NCBI RefSeq assembly: GCF_009834915.1
Contig: NZ_WVHS01000002.1
Coordinates: 1,116,001 to 1,180,000, forward strand
Direction: 5' to 3'
DNA from: Hufsiella ginkgonis
GTDB taxonomy: Bacteria > Bacteroidota > Bacteroidia > Sphingobacteriales > Sphingobacteriaceae
Length of the DNA: 64,000 nucleotides
Shown here: positions 1 through 8,486 of the stretch, one piece after another
Layout: each line of letters starts with the position of its first letter
Position numbering within the stretch: the stretch's first letter is position 1
Program-made: the position numbers and the translations under genes
The notes under the pieces: model-generated
The model's database searches: none
Seen by the model: the letters and a program-made list of their open reading frames with translations, nothing else
What the model was told of the DNA's origin: nothing

Positions 1-2
1 TT

Positions 3-395
3 GCCGCTAGCGATGCTACCCAACAATACAACGGGTGGAAGAAAGGAACGGAACCAGATCCGGAGCGTATCGTCGAAAAGAAAAAAAGCTTCCAGGCAGC
101 ATTGCGCAGCGGCGTTACCATCTGTATGGGAGGCGATGCAGGAGTGTTTAGTCACGGCACCAACGCCCGCGAAATGGAGCTGATGGTGCAATACGGCATG
201 AAGCCACTCGACGTGCTCAAATCCGCTACCTCTGTAAACGCTTCGGTATTCGGCATCGGGGACCAGGTGGGCAGGGTGCAAAATGGCATGCTGGCCGACC
301 TGGTGGCGGTACAGGGAGATCCTTCCCTCGACATCACGCGCACGCGCAACGTGATATTCGTGATGAAAGACGGGGTGATCTACCTTAAAAAGTGA
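3..395 (+). CDS. Amidohydrolase family protein, 3' part (5' end outside the window)
   Basis: Reading frame 3 is open from the first bases of the window, so this is the C-terminal ~130 residues of a longer gene. It carries the amidohydrolase signature GGDAGVFSHG near residue 42, where the Asp is normally the last metal ligand of the (beta/alpha)8 barrel. The usual C-terminal composite-domain pattern follows: a helix with KSATSVNA, then GRVQNGMLADLVAVQGDP and a final short beta hairpin ending VMKDGVIYLKK. This fits imidazolonepropionase-like or prolidase-like amidohydrolases, many of which are secreted in Bacteroidota; the substrate cannot be told from this fragment. The stop codon lies 11 bases before the ATG of the M20 peptidase, which suggests one transcription unit of two peptide-bond or amide hydrolases. 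Confidence 0.85.
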   Translation, partial: AASDATQQYNGWKKGTEPDPERIVEKKKSFQAALRSGVTICMGGDAGVFSHGTNAREMELMVQYGMKPLDVLKSATSVNASVFGIGDQVGRVQNGMLADLVAVQGDPSLDITRTRNVIFVMKDGVIYLKK

Positions 396-406
396 TATTT
401 TTATGT

Positions 407-1705
407 ATGAAACTACGACTGACCTTCCTGTTAATTCTCGCCGCTATCACAACCCATGCGCAGCTGAGCCCGCAGGAGCGCAAAATTATCGACTATGTAA
501 ACAGGAACCTGCCCGCGGCAGAGCAATTGCTGATCCAGACAGTGAACATTAACAGCGGCACCCTCAATAAAGAAGGCGTGCGCAGAACCGGCGATATTTT
601 CCGGAAAGAATTCGACAAGATCGGCTTCACCACCGAATGGGTAAATCTCCCCGACTCACTGAATCGTGCCGGTCACCTGGTGGCGGTGCGCAAGGGCGCC
701 AACGGAAAAAAGCGGCTGTTGCTTATCGGTCACCTGGATACCGTATTCGAGCTCGACATGAAGTTTTCGCCTTATACCAGGCTTAACGATTCCACAGCCA
801 CGGGGCAGGGCGCCAACGACATGAAGGGCGGCGACGTGATCATGATCGCCGCATTGCAGGCGCTTAACGCAACAGGGTCGTTAAAGGACGCCAGCATCAT
901 CGCTTACCTAACAGGTGACGAGGAAAAGCCGGGCCTCCCCTACAGCGTAGCCCGGGCGGATTTTATTGCCAAAGCAAAGATAAGCGATATATCCCTGGGC
1001 TTTGAAGGCGCACAGGGGCTCAATACGGTGGCTACGGCCCGCCGCGGGTCCAGCAGCTGGACATTGGGGGTGACCGCAAAAACGGGCCACTCTTCGGGCG
1101 TGTTCGGCAGGGGCTCCGGTTATGGCGCCATTTACGAAGCAGCCCGGGTAGTGAACAGCTTCCGCGAAGAGCTATCAGCCGAAAAATACCTCACATTTAA
1201 CCCGGGCATGTTTATCGGCGGTACCGAGATCAAAAAAGATGCCGCACTGGTACGCGGCGAAACGGTTTCGAAAACCAATATCATTGCCCCGGAAGCATTG
1301 GTAACCGGCGACCTTCGGTTTATTACCGAAGCGCAAAAAGAAGCCGCCCGGGCAAAAATGTCGGCAATAGCCGCGCAAAACCTCAACGGTACAAAATCCT
1401 CGCTCACCTTTAGCGATGGTTACCCGGCCATGTCGCCTACCGCAGGCAATAACCGGCTGGTTACCGTGCTGGATAAGATCTCGAGGGATATGGGTATCGG
1501 TGCAACCAATGCCGGCGATCCCGGGTCGCGCGGGGCCGGAGACATTTCCTTCGTGGCGCAATACACCGATTGCTTAGACGGCCTCGGGGCTTCCGGCGGC
1601 GGCTCACACAATCCCGGCGAAACCATCAACCTTAAACAGTTTCCTTATTTGGTGCAGCGGGCGGCATTGCTTATTTATCGCCTGTCGTTAGAAGACAAGG
1701 AATAG
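407..1705 (+). CDS. Secreted M20/M28-type zinc peptidase (carboxypeptidase G2-like)
   Basis: A 432-residue protein with an N-terminal signal peptide (MKLRLTFLLILAAITTHAQ), so it should act in the periplasm. Metal-ligand motifs of family M20 appear in order: LLIGHLDTVFE (His, Asp), GQGANDMKGG (bridging Asp), TGDEEKPG (catalytic and metal Glu), a later GFEG, and a C-terminal GGGSHNPGE with the last His. A dimerisation (lid) domain is inserted between, as is usual. The likely role is release of a C-terminal residue from peptides or folate-like substrates. I chose ATG at 407 rather than the in-frame GTG at 392, because the GTG overlaps the upstream stop and would put five extra residues before the signal peptide. 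Confidence 0.88.
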   Translation: MKLRLTFLLILAAITTHAQLSPQERKIIDYVNRNLPAAEQLLIQTVNINSGTLNKEGVRRTGDIFRKEFDKIGFTTEWVNLPDSLNRAGHLVAVRKGANGKKRLLLIGHLDTVFELDMKFSPYTRLNDSTATGQGANDMKGGDVIMIAALQALNATGSLKDASIIAYLTGDEEKPGLPYSVARADFIAKAKISDISLGFEGAQGLNTVATARRGSSSWTLGVTAKTGHSSGVFGRGSGYGAIYEAARVVNSFREELSAEKYLTFNPGMFIGGTEIKKDAALVRGETVSKTNIIAPEALVTGDLRFITEAQKEAARAKMSAIAAQNLNGTKSSLTFSDGYPAMSPTAGNNRLVTVLDKISRDMGIGATNAGDPGSRGAGDISFVAQYTDCLDGLGASGGGSHNPGETINLKQFPYLVQRAALLIYRLSLEDKE

Positions 1706-1831
1706 AAAACAGCCAGGTCATAGCTGTAAAAGTGTAATTCGCTTAAACCTTTCGTCGTGCGTAAGCATTCAACCGGCATGAAACCATTTGTTATGTTCCT
1801 GGTCACACTATTCAAACAAATAATTGTGCTC

Positions 1832-3676
1832 TTATTTGTACCCCATCGCCTGCAGCTCGAACAGTTCTGCATACCTTCCCCGTTTAGCCAGGAGTTCTTC
1901 GTGACTGCCGATCTCCATCAACCGGCCTTTCTCGAGCACCAGGATCCTGTCGGCCATGCGCACGGTGGAGAACCGGTGAGAGATGAGCACGGCAGATTTT
2001 CCTTTCGTTAGCTCCGCGAACCGTTCGAACACCTGGTACTCGGCCCGGGCGTCGAGTGCCGCCGTGGGCTCATCAAGGATCAGCAACTGCGCATCTTTCA
2101 TGTAGGCGCGGGCGAGTGCGATCTTTTGCCATTCGCCGCCTGAAAGCTCCACCCCATTGGCAAAACGTTTGCCAAGCACCTGGTCATATTGCCCGGGCAG
2201 CCTGTTGGCCAGCTCATCGGCCAGGCTCGACTTCGCGGCAGCCATGATCAGTTCCCGGTTATCCGCTTCGCGGATATTTCCTGCGGCGATATTTTGTGCC
2301 AACGTCATCTGGTAGCGGAGGTAATCCTGGAAAATAATGCCCATGTTCAGGCGGAGGTCGCTGAGGTCGTATTCCCTCAGGTCGACGCCGTCAAGCAGGA
2401 TGCGGCCTTCGGTAGGATCATACAAGCGGGCGAGCAGCTTCACCAACGTCGTTTTGCCGGCGCCATTCTCACCGACAAGGGCCAGCTTTTCGCCCGGGTG
2501 AAGGGTAAAGCTCAGTCCCCGGTTTGCCCAGCGTTCGGAATTAAGGTAACGGAAGCCCACATTTTCGAACGTGAAACCGGTTTTTATGGGCCGTGGAAAT
2601 GGCAGCGGGTTTGCCGCGGTCCGGATCTTGGGCTGGATCTCGAAAAACTCAAAGAAATCGCCGAGGTAAATGGCACCCTGCGAGATCCCGGTGAACCGCG
2701 TGAGGATCCCCTCGAGGTACCCCTTCATCTGCCGGAAGGAACCTGCCAGGAACGTCAGCTCGCCGATAGTCACACGTCCATTGATGGTACGCACCAGGAT
2801 GATTACGTAGGCGGCATAGTAACCAACACTTCCTAACATGGAGAAGAAGACGCCCCAGGTAGCCCGGCGGATCACCAGCCTGCGGTTTTCGTTATAGAAC
2901 TTCGCAGAAAGAGCGCGGAATCGTTCCACGATAAAATCAGAAAGGTCGAAGATCTTTATTTCTTTAGCCGTTTCATCACTTGCCCCAAGATAACGCACAT
3001 AATCCAGCTCGCGGCGTTCGGGTGTTTGCCATCGGTTCATTACATAGGCCTGGTTATTAAAATGCGATTCGCCCAAAAAAGAAGGGATGATGGCCAGCAG
3101 CAGCAACGCGATCAGCCAGGGGCTAAACGCGAGCAATCCTACGGCAAGGAAACCCATAGTTACCAGGTCCTGCGCCTGGCTCATTACGGCTGAAAGTAAA
3201 AGGGTGCGCCCCACAGTTTGCTGCCGCGCACGTTCCAGCTTATCGTAAAACACCGAATCCTCAAACTGGTCGAGGTCCAGTTTCGCGGCGTGCCGCATGA
3301 TCTTTACCGATGATTGGTTGGCGAACTGGTCGCCCAGCAAGCTGTCGCAAAGCGAGATGCCCCGACTAAGCGCGTCGGCGGCAATGGCCAGCCCGAACTC
3401 CAGCGCCACAAGCTCCCAGAGGCGCTCATGCGAAACACCGGCAGGCTCGCGGGTAAAAAGCACCACGTGATCGATGATCAGCTTGCCTACATACAGGATA
3501 GCCAGCGGCACCGCCGAGCGGAGCACCCGCAGCACAGCGCTGGTTATAACCAGGCCTGGGTTGGTTTTCCACACCAGCAGCAGGAACCTGGGCACATTGC
3601 CAAGCGCGCTTAGACGCTCCTTAAAAGTCGGTGTAGGTGCATCTTCGGGTTTCGGGTAAATTCGTGATCTTGCCAT
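1832..3676 (-). CDS. ABC transporter, fused permease and ATP-binding protein
   Basis: A half-transporter of 614 residues that would work as a dimer in the inner membrane. Residues ~30-330 hold the six-helix exporter-type membrane domain. The last ~230 residues are the nucleotide-binding domain with Walker A (GENGAGKTT), Q-loop (IFQDYLRY), signature LSGGEWQKIALARAY, Walker B (LLILDEP) and an H-loop (ISHRF). The domain order is that of MsbA/multidrug-type exporters; the charged soluble stretch before helix 1 (ARSRIYPKPEDAP) and the EWQK form of the signature are typical of a Bacteroidota subgroup of unknown cargo. ATG at 3676 is preferred to the TTG at 3685. The gene is monocistronic and divergent from the TetR operon, leaving a ~110-base shared upstream region. 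Confidence 0.9.
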   Translation of the reverse strand: MARSRIYPKPEDAPTPTFKERLSALGNVPRFLLLVWKTNPGLVITSAVLRVLRSAVPLAILYVGKLIIDHVVLFTREPAGVSHERLWELVALEFGLAIAADALSRGISLCDSLLGDQFANQSSVKIMRHAAKLDLDQFEDSVFYDKLERARQQTVGRTLLLSAVMSQAQDLVTMGFLAVGLLAFSPWLIALLLLAIIPSFLGESHFNNQAYVMNRWQTPERRELDYVRYLGASDETAKEIKIFDLSDFIVERFRALSAKFYNENRRLVIRRATWGVFFSMLGSVGYYAAYVIILVRTINGRVTIGELTFLAGSFRQMKGYLEGILTRFTGISQGAIYLGDFFEFFEIQPKIRTAANPLPFPRPIKTGFTFENVGFRYLNSERWANRGLSFTLHPGEKLALVGENGAGKTTLVKLLARLYDPTEGRILLDGVDLREYDLSDLRLNMGIIFQDYLRYQMTLAQNIAAGNIREADNRELIMAAAKSSLADELANRLPGQYDQVLGKRFANGVELSGGEWQKIALARAYMKDAQLLILDEPTAALDARAEYQVFERFAELTKGKSAVLISHRFSTVRMADRILVLEKGRLMEIGSHEELLAKRGRYAELFELQAMGYK

Positions 3677-3785
3677 TTCGGGCAAAATTTAGGGAATTAA
3701 TGGAGATTACGGGGCATCTGATCAAGTTAATATAAATCACGATATTTGCCCTATAATTTCACTTCTTCAAAAACGTTCCCATTAT

Positions 3786-4433
3786 ATGGATATCAAAAAC
3801 ACGCTCCAGGACGCTTACATTCACCATGTGCTGAACCATGGCGAACAACCTAAATCCGTATACCTGTTTGCAAAGGAGAACGGCATGGCCGAAGAAGAAT
3901 TCTACAATTATTTCGGTTCTTTTGAAAGCATCGAGCACCAGACCTGGAAGGATTTTATGTCGCACACCATCGCCGAAGTAAAGAACCAGGAAATATGGGC
4001 GCAATACACCTCGCGCGAAAAAGCGCTCAGCCTGTTTTACAGTTTTATCCAGTTCATGAAAAGTAAACGCAGCTTTGCCACGTTCAGCCTGAAACAGGCA
4101 GGCAGGACCCTTGGCACGCGCCCCGTGCTGAAAGGACTGAAAACCGAATTTGAGAACTTCGGCACGGAGATCATCCGCGAAGGAATCGAATCCGGCGAAC
4201 TGATGGACCGGCCCTTCTTCGCCAATAGATACAAAGATGCGTTGTGGGCACAATTCGGTTTCATCCTCAACTTTTGGCTCAACGATACCTCCGCCGGGTT
4301 TGATAAAACCGATGAGGCCATCGAGCGGGGCGTAAACGTAACTTATAACTTCTTCCAGCGGTCGCCGGTAGACGAGCTGTTCGACTACGGGAAATTCCTC
4401 GCAAAAAACTCAGGCATTAAAATGCCCTTCTGA
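3786..4433 (+). CDS. TetR-family transcriptional regulator
   Basis: A 215-residue helical protein. Residues ~10-55 form the TetR DNA-binding domain; the recognition-helix region is recognisable in SVYLFAKENGMAEEEFYNYF, where YNYF matches the end of the family's HTH. The rest is the ligand-binding and dimerisation domain, of the type annotated as TetR C-terminal in Bacteroidota. It is the first gene of an operon with an ABC1 kinase (2 bases downstream) and an MpaB-like oxygenase, so it probably autoregulates that operon in response to a lipid or hydrophobic ligand; this regulation is inferred from context only. There is no sign of truncation. Confidence 0.85.
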   Translation: MDIKNTLQDAYIHHVLNHGEQPKSVYLFAKENGMAEEEFYNYFGSFESIEHQTWKDFMSHTIAEVKNQEIWAQYTSREKALSLFYSFIQFMKSKRSFATFSLKQAGRTLGTRPVLKGLKTEFENFGTEIIREGIESGELMDRPFFANRYKDALWAQFGFILNFWLNDTSAGFDKTDEAIERGVNVTYNFFQRSPVDELFDYGKFLAKNSGIKMPF

Positions 4434-4435
4434 TC

Positions 4436-5761
4436 ATGGCCGGAAAAGATGCAAGGGAGCAGGACAGCATTCCCACCAGCAAAGCAGAGCGATCTACTCA
4501 ATTTGTAAAAACGGGACTTAAGATCGGCGGGAACTATGTAAAACACTACTCCAAAAAGCTGTTTAACCCTGACCTCAGCCGGGATGAGCTGAATGAAGAC
4601 AACGCGACCGATATCTACGAGTCGCTCAGCAAACTGAAAGGCAGCGCACTTAAGGTGGCGCAGATGCTGAGTATGGATAAGAATATCCTGCCCAAAGCAT
4701 ATATCAACCAGTTTTCGAAATCGCAATATAATGCGCCTCCCCTTTCGGGCCCGCTGATCGTGCAAACCTTCAGGAAATTCTATGGAAAAACACCGGAACA
4801 GGTTTTCGACACGTTCAATATCCGGTCAACCAATGCGGCATCTATCGGACAGGTACACGAAGCCACCCTCAACCGGAAATGGCTGGCGGTAAAGATCCAG
4901 TATCCGGGGGTAGGTGATTCCATCACGTCAGACCTGAAGCTGATCAAACCCTTTGCGTTCCGTTTACTGGGCATGAGCGAAAAAGAACTGGACATTTACA
5001 TGAAAGAGGTAGAAGAGCGCCTGCTCGAAGAAACCGACTACGAGCTGGAAGTACGCCGCTCCGTGGAGTTTTCGCAGGCCTGTGCCAACCTGCAAAATAT
5101 CATATTCCCGACCTATTACCCGGAACTTTCCAGTAAGAGGACCATCACCATGGATTGGCTGGAGGGCATGCACCTGAAAGAATACCTGCAAACCAACCCT
5201 TCGCAGGAAGACCGAAACCGCATCGGGCAAGCCTTGTGGGATTTCTACAATTTCCAGCAGCACGAGCTGCGCGCCGTACACGCCGATCCCCACCCCGGGA
5301 ATTTCCTGGTAACCCCGGATGGAAAGCTTGGCATCATCGACTTCGGTTGTATCAAGGTATTGCCCGACGATTTTTACTACCCGTTCTTTTCCCTCACCTC
5401 TTCCGGCTTTTTAGATGACCGCGAAAAAACACTCCGGGCATTCAGGGAGCTGGAGATGGTACAGCCGAACGACACCCCTGCACAGGTCGACTTTTACTAC
5501 GAGATGTACTGCCAGATGATCGGGCTGTTTGCCAAACCGTATTCCACGGGTATATTTGATTTCACCGGAACGGAATTTTTCGAAGACATTTACCGCTACG
5601 GCGAAATGATCGCCCGGATGCCGGAGTTTAAGCAGGCCCGCGGGGTGAAACATTTCATCTATATTAACCGCACGAATTTCGGTTTGTACAATATCCTGCA
5701 TGAACTGAAGGCAACCGTACGCACGGATACGTTCGTAGCCGACCTGGCCCTGCAGCATTAA
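4436..5761 (+). CDS. ABC1/UbiB/AarF-family atypical kinase
   Basis: A 441-residue member of the UbiB/COQ8 protein-kinase-like family, whose members act in isoprenoid-quinone or lipid homeostasis. Visible elements: an A-rich nucleotide loop AASIGQVHEA (134-143), the beta-3 lysine in AVKIQYPGV (K153), the catalytic loop VHADPHPGNF with D284 and N289, and the metal-binding DFG at D302. The family hallmark KxGQ, which sits in the N-terminal extension and occupies the active site, reads KVAQ here (K73-Q76): Lys and Gln are kept and Gly is replaced by Ala. The start is 2 bases after the TetR stop, so translation is probably coupled. There is no signal peptide and no obvious C-terminal membrane helix. 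Confidence 0.9.
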   Translation: MAGKDAREQDSIPTSKAERSTQFVKTGLKIGGNYVKHYSKKLFNPDLSRDELNEDNATDIYESLSKLKGSALKVAQMLSMDKNILPKAYINQFSKSQYNAPPLSGPLIVQTFRKFYGKTPEQVFDTFNIRSTNAASIGQVHEATLNRKWLAVKIQYPGVGDSITSDLKLIKPFAFRLLGMSEKELDIYMKEVEERLLEETDYELEVRRSVEFSQACANLQNIIFPTYYPELSSKRTITMDWLEGMHLKEYLQTNPSQEDRNRIGQALWDFYNFQQHELRAVHADPHPGNFLVTPDGKLGIIDFGCIKVLPDDFYYPFFSLTSSGFLDDREKTLRAFRELEMVQPNDTPAQVDFYYEMYCQMIGLFAKPYSTGIFDFTGTEFFEDIYRYGEMIARMPEFKQARGVKHFIYINRTNFGLYNILHELKATVRTDTFVADLALQH

Positions 5762-5770
5762 CACAAAAAC

Positions 5771-6805
5771 ATGGTCGCGGTATCCTGGTCAACCGAGTTT
5801 CTCTCTTCCCAACGCGTATCGGGTGACGACGAGGCCGACCGGTTTATCGAAACTCAATTTACCGATACATCGTCTAAACTGGCCTTTCAGCAATGGCTGA
5901 ACAGCCTCGGAAGCAACGAAGCGCTCCGGCACCTCCCTGCGGCGTATCAATGTCCGCCGGTATCCCCGGCGCTGCAGCTCCCGGCCTGGGCGAACAGGCA
6001 CATGATGGCCAATGGCGCCGCCTTCTTCGCTAAACACGCCGAACAGATCATGCAACTGCTCGGCCTCCTTTCCCTGCCCTATTGTTACGCAGCTGCAGAT
6101 GGTGCAAAAGTGCTCCATCTCTCGCAACGGCTCACGCATGATGCAGGTAAGCGCCTTACCGATACCGCAAGTTTTGTATGGGACGTTTTATCGCCCAGGG
6201 CTTTCGCTCCTGGGGGAAAGGGATTTACCGCTATTTTGAAGATCAGGCTTACGCATGCCGCCGGGCGTTACTACCTGCTGCGTGCGGGAACCTGGGATTT
6301 TGCAGATGGCTATCCCATCAACCAGGAAGACATGGCCGGCACTAACCTCGCATTCTCCCTCATCGTGATCCGCGGGTTGCGTAAGCTCGGTCATTCCATT
6401 TCGTATGCGGACCAGCAAGCGTTCCTCCATTTATGGAATGTGATCGGTTCGCTGATGGGGATCCGGGAACCGCTCATTACACACGACGGGAAATCAGCCA
6501 ATTTGCTCGAGCAGGCGATCAGGACGCGACATTTTAAAGCATCGGAACACGGGAGGGAACTGACGCGATCGCTGACTGCGTATTTTACCGGCGCCATCAG
6601 CTCCCGTGTTACGGAAAAAGAAATCCGCCAGCTGATGCGTTACCTGCTTGGCGACGAGCCCGCAAACCTGCTGGGAATAGACGAGCCGGTTCCTGTTCAC
6701 CTGCCCTACCTGCTCAGGATCAATAGCGCCGTTCTCGCTTTCACACCCGGTGAAACCGCTGATGCGGCCTGGTACCGAAAATCCCGTACGTTTCAACGAA
6801 GGTGA
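5771..6805 (+). CDS. MpaB/rubber-oxygenase-like protein (DUF2236 family)
   Basis: A 344-residue, almost wholly helical protein resembling the MpaB/latex-clearing-protein fold (oxygenase MpaB family). Features that fit are the central region around HMMANGAAFFAKHAEQIMQ, a conserved RLTHDAGKR and RLTHAAGRYYLL, and the later ADQQAFLHLWNVIGSLMGI segment that in this family packs against the cofactor. Known relatives bind b-type heme and cleave isoprenoid chains, or are of unknown activity. No signal peptide is seen, so a cytoplasmic location is likely. It is the third gene of the TetR-ABC1-MpaB operon (9-base gap). Together with a UbiB-like kinase this suggests a lipid or polyprenoid pathway, but the substrate is unknown. 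Confidence 0.75.
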   Translation: MVAVSWSTEFLSSQRVSGDDEADRFIETQFTDTSSKLAFQQWLNSLGSNEALRHLPAAYQCPPVSPALQLPAWANRHMMANGAAFFAKHAEQIMQLLGLLSLPYCYAAADGAKVLHLSQRLTHDAGKRLTDTASFVWDVLSPRAFAPGGKGFTAILKIRLTHAAGRYYLLRAGTWDFADGYPINQEDMAGTNLAFSLIVIRGLRKLGHSISYADQQAFLHLWNVIGSLMGIREPLITHDGKSANLLEQAIRTRHFKASEHGRELTRSLTAYFTGAISSRVTEKEIRQLMRYLLGDEPANLLGIDEPVPVHLPYLLRINSAVLAFTPGETADAAWYRKSRTFQRR

Positions 6806-6840
6806 TGATGCCGGTGAAGCGCCGGCGTAGTCCGGATACT

Positions 6841-6888
6841 CCTTCGGCAGGTTCAGGGTGTTAGTTCCTTCGGCAAGCTCAGGGTGAC
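6841..6888. repeat. Two direct copies of a REP-like dispersed repeat
   Basis: Two copies of a ~20-base unit, consensus TTCGGCARGYTCAGGRTGA, lie in tandem at 6841-6860 and 6867-6888. A third copy is at 21214-21235, also intergenic. The unit is non-coding and occurs only between genes in this window, as expected of REP-like elements. The surrounding gap 6806-7109 shows nothing else recognisable. Confidence 0.7.
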
Positions 6889-7109
6889 AACTAATATGAT
6901 CCGGGTATTAGCGTGATTTTGCCAGGGTTCAGCGGGAGCTGCGATCGAATTTTCCGGCATGTCAGCGCGGCATCCTGATCGGCAAGGACGATTCTATTAT
7001 TCTTGATCCTGCTTGCGTATTTTTTGTGTGAAATAAAGCGCTTCGTTTCACGCAAAGAGGCGAAGGGGAAACTTTACAAACTCTTCTCTAACCGAACTGT
7101 TGTGCAACT

Positions 7110-8477
7110 ATGGCAATTCAATCCGTTAATCCGGCTACCGGCAAAGTGATCAGAACTTACCGCGCTCACACTCCTGAACAGGTTACCAGAAAGATCTCGC
7201 AGGCCCATAAGGCCTGGCTTTCCTGGAAACAAACCACCTTTAATGAGCGTGCCGCGCTGCTCCGCAATATATCCTCGGTGCTGCATCGCCGCAAAGCGGA
7301 ACTGGCAAACCTGATGGCGCTGGAAATGGGCAAGCCGATAAAACAGGGCATCGCCGAGATAGAGAAATGCGCCACGGTTTGCGACTACTATGCAAAGAAC
7401 GGCGCAACCTTCCTGGCCGACGGGCCGGTAAAAACAGAAGCCGCCAAAAGCTATGTTTCCTTTCAACCGCTGGGCGTTGTACTCGCCGTAATGCCCTGGA
7501 ACTTCCCTTTCTGGCAGGTGTTCCGCTTCCTCGCGCCTGCGCTGATGGCGGGGAACTGCGGCGTGCTTAAACACGCATCAAACGTACCGGGCTGTGCGCT
7601 GGTCATCGAGGAGATGCTGGCAGATGCCGGCTTTCCCGAACACGTTTTTAAAACCCTCCTTGTTAGCGGCAAAGAAGCAGGCGCCGTGATCGAAAACCCG
7701 CTGGTGAAAGCGGTAACTCTTACCGGTAGTACTTCCGCGGGGACGGAAGTGGCGACCAAAGCTGCATCACTCTTAAAGAAAACCGTGCTTGAGCTCGGCG
7801 GCAGCGACCCTTACATTGTGCTGGAAGATGCCGATCTCGAGCTGGCCTCCCGTGTATGTGCAGACAGCCGCCTGATCAACAGCGGCCAGAGTTGTATTGC
7901 CGCCAAGCGATTTATCGTGGTTAAGCAGGTGGAAAAAGCGTTCACCAGGCTTTTTGTGGAAAAAATGTCGGCCAAAAAGCTGGGAGATCCAAGGGAGGAA
8001 GACACCGACATTGGCCCGCAGGCACGCACCGATCTCCGCGACCAGCTTCACCGGCAGGTAGGCGACTCCATTGGCAAGGGCGCCCGCCTGGTATTGGGCG
8101 GAAAGATCCCAAAGGGCAAGGGCGCATACTATCCGGTTACCGTTCTCACCCAGGTAAAAAAGGGCGCACCGGCTTATGACGATGAGCTGTTTGGCCCTGT
8201 TGCGGCCATCATATCCGCAAAAAACGAGGCCGATGCCATCCGCATCGCGAACGACACACCCTTTGGATTAGGCGCCGCCGTGTTTACCAACGACCTGCAA
8301 AAAGGCGAACGTATCGCCCGGCTGGAGCTAAACGCGGGCTCCTGCTTCGTCAACACGCAGGTAATGTCAGACCCAAGGCTGCCATTTGGCGGCATCAACG
8401 CCTCCGGCTACGGGCGCGAGCTCGGCCTGTACGGAATTCATGAATTTGTGAATATTAAAACGGTGTATGTTAAATAG
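7110..8477 (+). CDS. NAD(P)-dependent succinate-semialdehyde dehydrogenase-like aldehyde dehydrogenase
   Basis: A 455-residue aldehyde dehydrogenase without insertions, the length typical of the short SSADH group (YneI/Sad-like). Cofactor-pocket signature VMPWNFPFWQ is at 127-136, the general base Glu is in LELGGSDPY (E228), and the catalytic Cys is in SGQSCIAAKRF (C262). The C-terminal bridging segment ends LPFGGINASGYGRELG. The expected reaction is oxidation of succinate semialdehyde or another small aldehyde to the acid in the cytoplasm. It stands alone, converging on the E2 gene with a 9-base gap. The substrate assignment rests on family resemblance only. Confidence 0.88.
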   Translation: MAIQSVNPATGKVIRTYRAHTPEQVTRKISQAHKAWLSWKQTTFNERAALLRNISSVLHRRKAELANLMALEMGKPIKQGIAEIEKCATVCDYYAKNGATFLADGPVKTEAAKSYVSFQPLGVVLAVMPWNFPFWQVFRFLAPALMAGNCGVLKHASNVPGCALVIEEMLADAGFPEHVFKTLLVSGKEAGAVIENPLVKAVTLTGSTSAGTEVATKAASLLKKTVLELGGSDPYIVLEDADLELASRVCADSRLINSGQSCIAAKRFIVVKQVEKAFTRLFVEKMSAKKLGDPREEDTDIGPQARTDLRDQLHRQVGDSIGKGARLVLGGKIPKGKGAYYPVTVLTQVKKGAPAYDDELFGPVAAIISAKNEADAIRIANDTPFGLGAAVFTNDLQKGERIARLELNAGSCFVNTQVMSDPRLPFGGINASGYGRELGLYGIHEFVNIKTVYVK

Positions 8478-8486
8478 ACGGGTTGA

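Noticed and set aside
2189-2836. A 215-codon plus-strand frame inside the ABC transporter gene
   Set aside because: It is antisense to the conserved nucleotide-binding domain, carries no known motif, and follows from the codon bias of the real gene.
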